Below are positions 63,073 to 64,000 of a stretch of DNA of 64,000 nucleotides, piece by piece. This DNA comes from Castellaniella hirudinis. Its GTDB lineage: Bacteria > Pseudomonadota > Gammaproteobacteria > Burkholderiales > Burkholderiaceae_B. Under the pieces are notes generated by a model, which was not told where the DNA came from, made no database searches, and worked only from the letters and a program-made list of their open reading frames with translations. How positions within the stretch are numbered: the stretch's first letter is position 1; each line of letters opens with the position of its first letter. The translations under genes were made by a program, and so were the position numbers. Where the stretch lies: assembly GCF_042651965.1 (NCBI RefSeq), contig NZ_JBHSDY010000006.1, forward strand, positions 124,001 through 188,000, read 5' to 3'.

Positions 63073-63984
63073 ATGATCCGCAGCATGACCGCCTTTGGCT
63101 CCGCCCGCCTGGACTCCGACGCCGGGTCGATCAGCGCCGAGATCCGCAGCGTCAACAACCGCTTCCTGGATCTCAGCCTGCGGATTCCCGAGGACCTGCG
63201 CTTCGCAGAATCCCGCGTGCGCGAGCTGGTCGGCCGCCAGGCCCTGCGCGGCAAGGTCGAACTCAAACTGTCCTACGCCGCCATCGACCGCGAGGCCCTG
63301 CGCCCCATCGACGCCGAGGCCATGCAGGCCCTGGCCGAACAACTGCAATGGGCGCGCCAGTTCATTCCCGACCTGCCCGCGCCGACCCTGGCCGAACTGC
63401 CGCGTGAAGGCACGGCCCGGGGCGGACTGGACGCCGACGTCTGGCTGCCGATGTGCGAACAGGCCTGCGCGCAAGCCCTGGAAGAATTCAGTGCGGCGCG
63501 TCAGCGTGAAGGCGCCCGCCTGGCGCAGGCCATGCTGGTCATGGCCGACGAGATCGACACCATCGTCGTGCGCGTGGACGCCGAACTGCCGGCCCTGGTG
63601 CAACAACATCAGGATCGCATCGCCCAGCGCCTGCGTGAGGCCCTGGAGGCCGCCAGCCCCGAAGGTTTCGCCGCCATCAGCGGCGCCGAACTGACCGCCC
63701 GCATCGCCCAGGAAGCCAGTCTGTTCGGCCTGCGCGTGGACGTGGCCGAAGAACTCACCCGGCTGCGCTCGCACTTGCAGGAATTGCGCGAAATCCTGTC
63801 CGGCAAGCACGCCTCGTCCGCGCGCGGCGGCAGCGGCAAGCGCCTGGATTTCCTGTTCCAGGAAATGAACCGCGAGGCCAACACCCTGGGCTCCAAAGCC
63901 GCCGCCCTGTCCGTCACCCAGGCCGCCATCGACCTGAAGCTGCTGATCGAGCAGATGCGGGAACAGGCGCAGAACATCGAGTGA
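63073..63984 (+). CDS. yicC: YicC-family endoribonuclease
   Basis: The 303-residue protein has the conserved YicC opening MIRSMTAFGSARLDS...SAEIRSVNNRFLDLSLR and the C-terminal DUF1732 block GKRLDFLFQEMNREANTLGSKA. E. coli YicC acts as an endoribonuclease that speeds decay of the RyhB small RNA. It starts 102 bases from rph on the other strand. The window ends 16 bases after its stop. Confidence 0.93.
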   Translation: MIRSMTAFGSARLDSDAGSISAEIRSVNNRFLDLSLRIPEDLRFAESRVRELVGRQALRGKVELKLSYAAIDREALRPIDAEAMQALAEQLQWARQFIPDLPAPTLAELPREGTARGGLDADVWLPMCEQACAQALEEFSAARQREGARLAQAMLVMADEIDTIVVRVDAELPALVQQHQDRIAQRLREALEAASPEGFAAISGAELTARIAQEASLFGLRVDVAEELTRLRSHLQELREILSGKHASSARGGSGKRLDFLFQEMNREANTLGSKAAALSVTQAAIDLKLLIEQMREQAQNIE

Positions 63985-64000
63985 TCGATCAGGAGTGCCT

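Overview
The window is a 64-kb piece of a GC-rich chromosome from a betaproteobacterium, most likely Burkholderiales/Alcaligenaceae (the Bordetella-Achromobacter-Castellaniella neighbourhood). This is inferred from gene content and order: yicC next to rph-rdgB-hemW, a glnA-ntrB-ntrC operon with a sigma-54 promoter, nadA-nadC facing nadB, and several liv-type substrate-binding proteins. I see no rRNA, tRNA, insertion sequence, prophage, CRISPR array or plasmid function. Coding density is very high and many operons use 4-base ATGA stop/start overlaps.

Layout. 0-5 kb: a secreted ankyrin protein, then the sulfate ABC transporter operon sbp-cysT-cysW-cysA (minus strand). 5-14 kb: a DUF3298 lipoprotein, an ArsC-family reductase, a DUF4239 membrane protein, a type II sulfide:quinone oxidoreductase, a chemoreceptor, acylphosphatase, a DUF411 metal-site protein and a MotA/MotB-like stator pair. 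14-19 kb: an operon for a polar amino acid ABC transporter with hutG and hutD, preceded by an IclR regulator. 19-23.5 kb: a 3-hydroxybenzoate-type flavin monooxygenase, an orphan liv-type binding protein and a LysR regulator in one operon behind a long palindromic operator. 23.6-25.7 kb: a Gdt1-family manganese exporter and an ArsB pump behind a manganese riboswitch. 25.8-29.6 kb: NAD biosynthesis (nadA, nadC, nadB). 29.7-36.5 kb: a small cytochrome c, a redoxin, a slipin/NfeD pair, DUF488, fumC, epd, a 2-hydroxyacid dehydrogenase and a GST. 36.6-41.4 kb: livKHMGF. 41.6-46.9 kb: proC and ugpBAEC. 46.9-52.5 kb: a second livK/livJ-type binding protein, oxyR, recG, ridA and fpr. 52.7-56.3 kb: an iron(III) ABC transporter behind a Fur box. 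56.3-60.4 kb: glnA-ntrB-ntrC with sigma-54/NtrC control. 60.4-64 kb: hemW, rdgB, rph and yicC.

How it works together. The window is dominated by nutrient uptake (sulfate, amino acids, branched-chain amino acids, glycerol-3-phosphate, iron) and the matching sensors of starvation (NtrBC, Fur box, Pho-box-like site, Mn riboswitch), mixed with core metabolism and nucleic-acid upkeep.

I found no strong candidate for a wholly new system. The parts most worth a second look are the Mn riboswitch-Gdt1-ArsB operon, the hut mini-operon lacking hutH/U/I, the monooxygenase operon with its 11-bp inverted-repeat operator, the hairpin that buries the nadC ribosome binding site, and the MotB-like protein with a duplicated linker motif.
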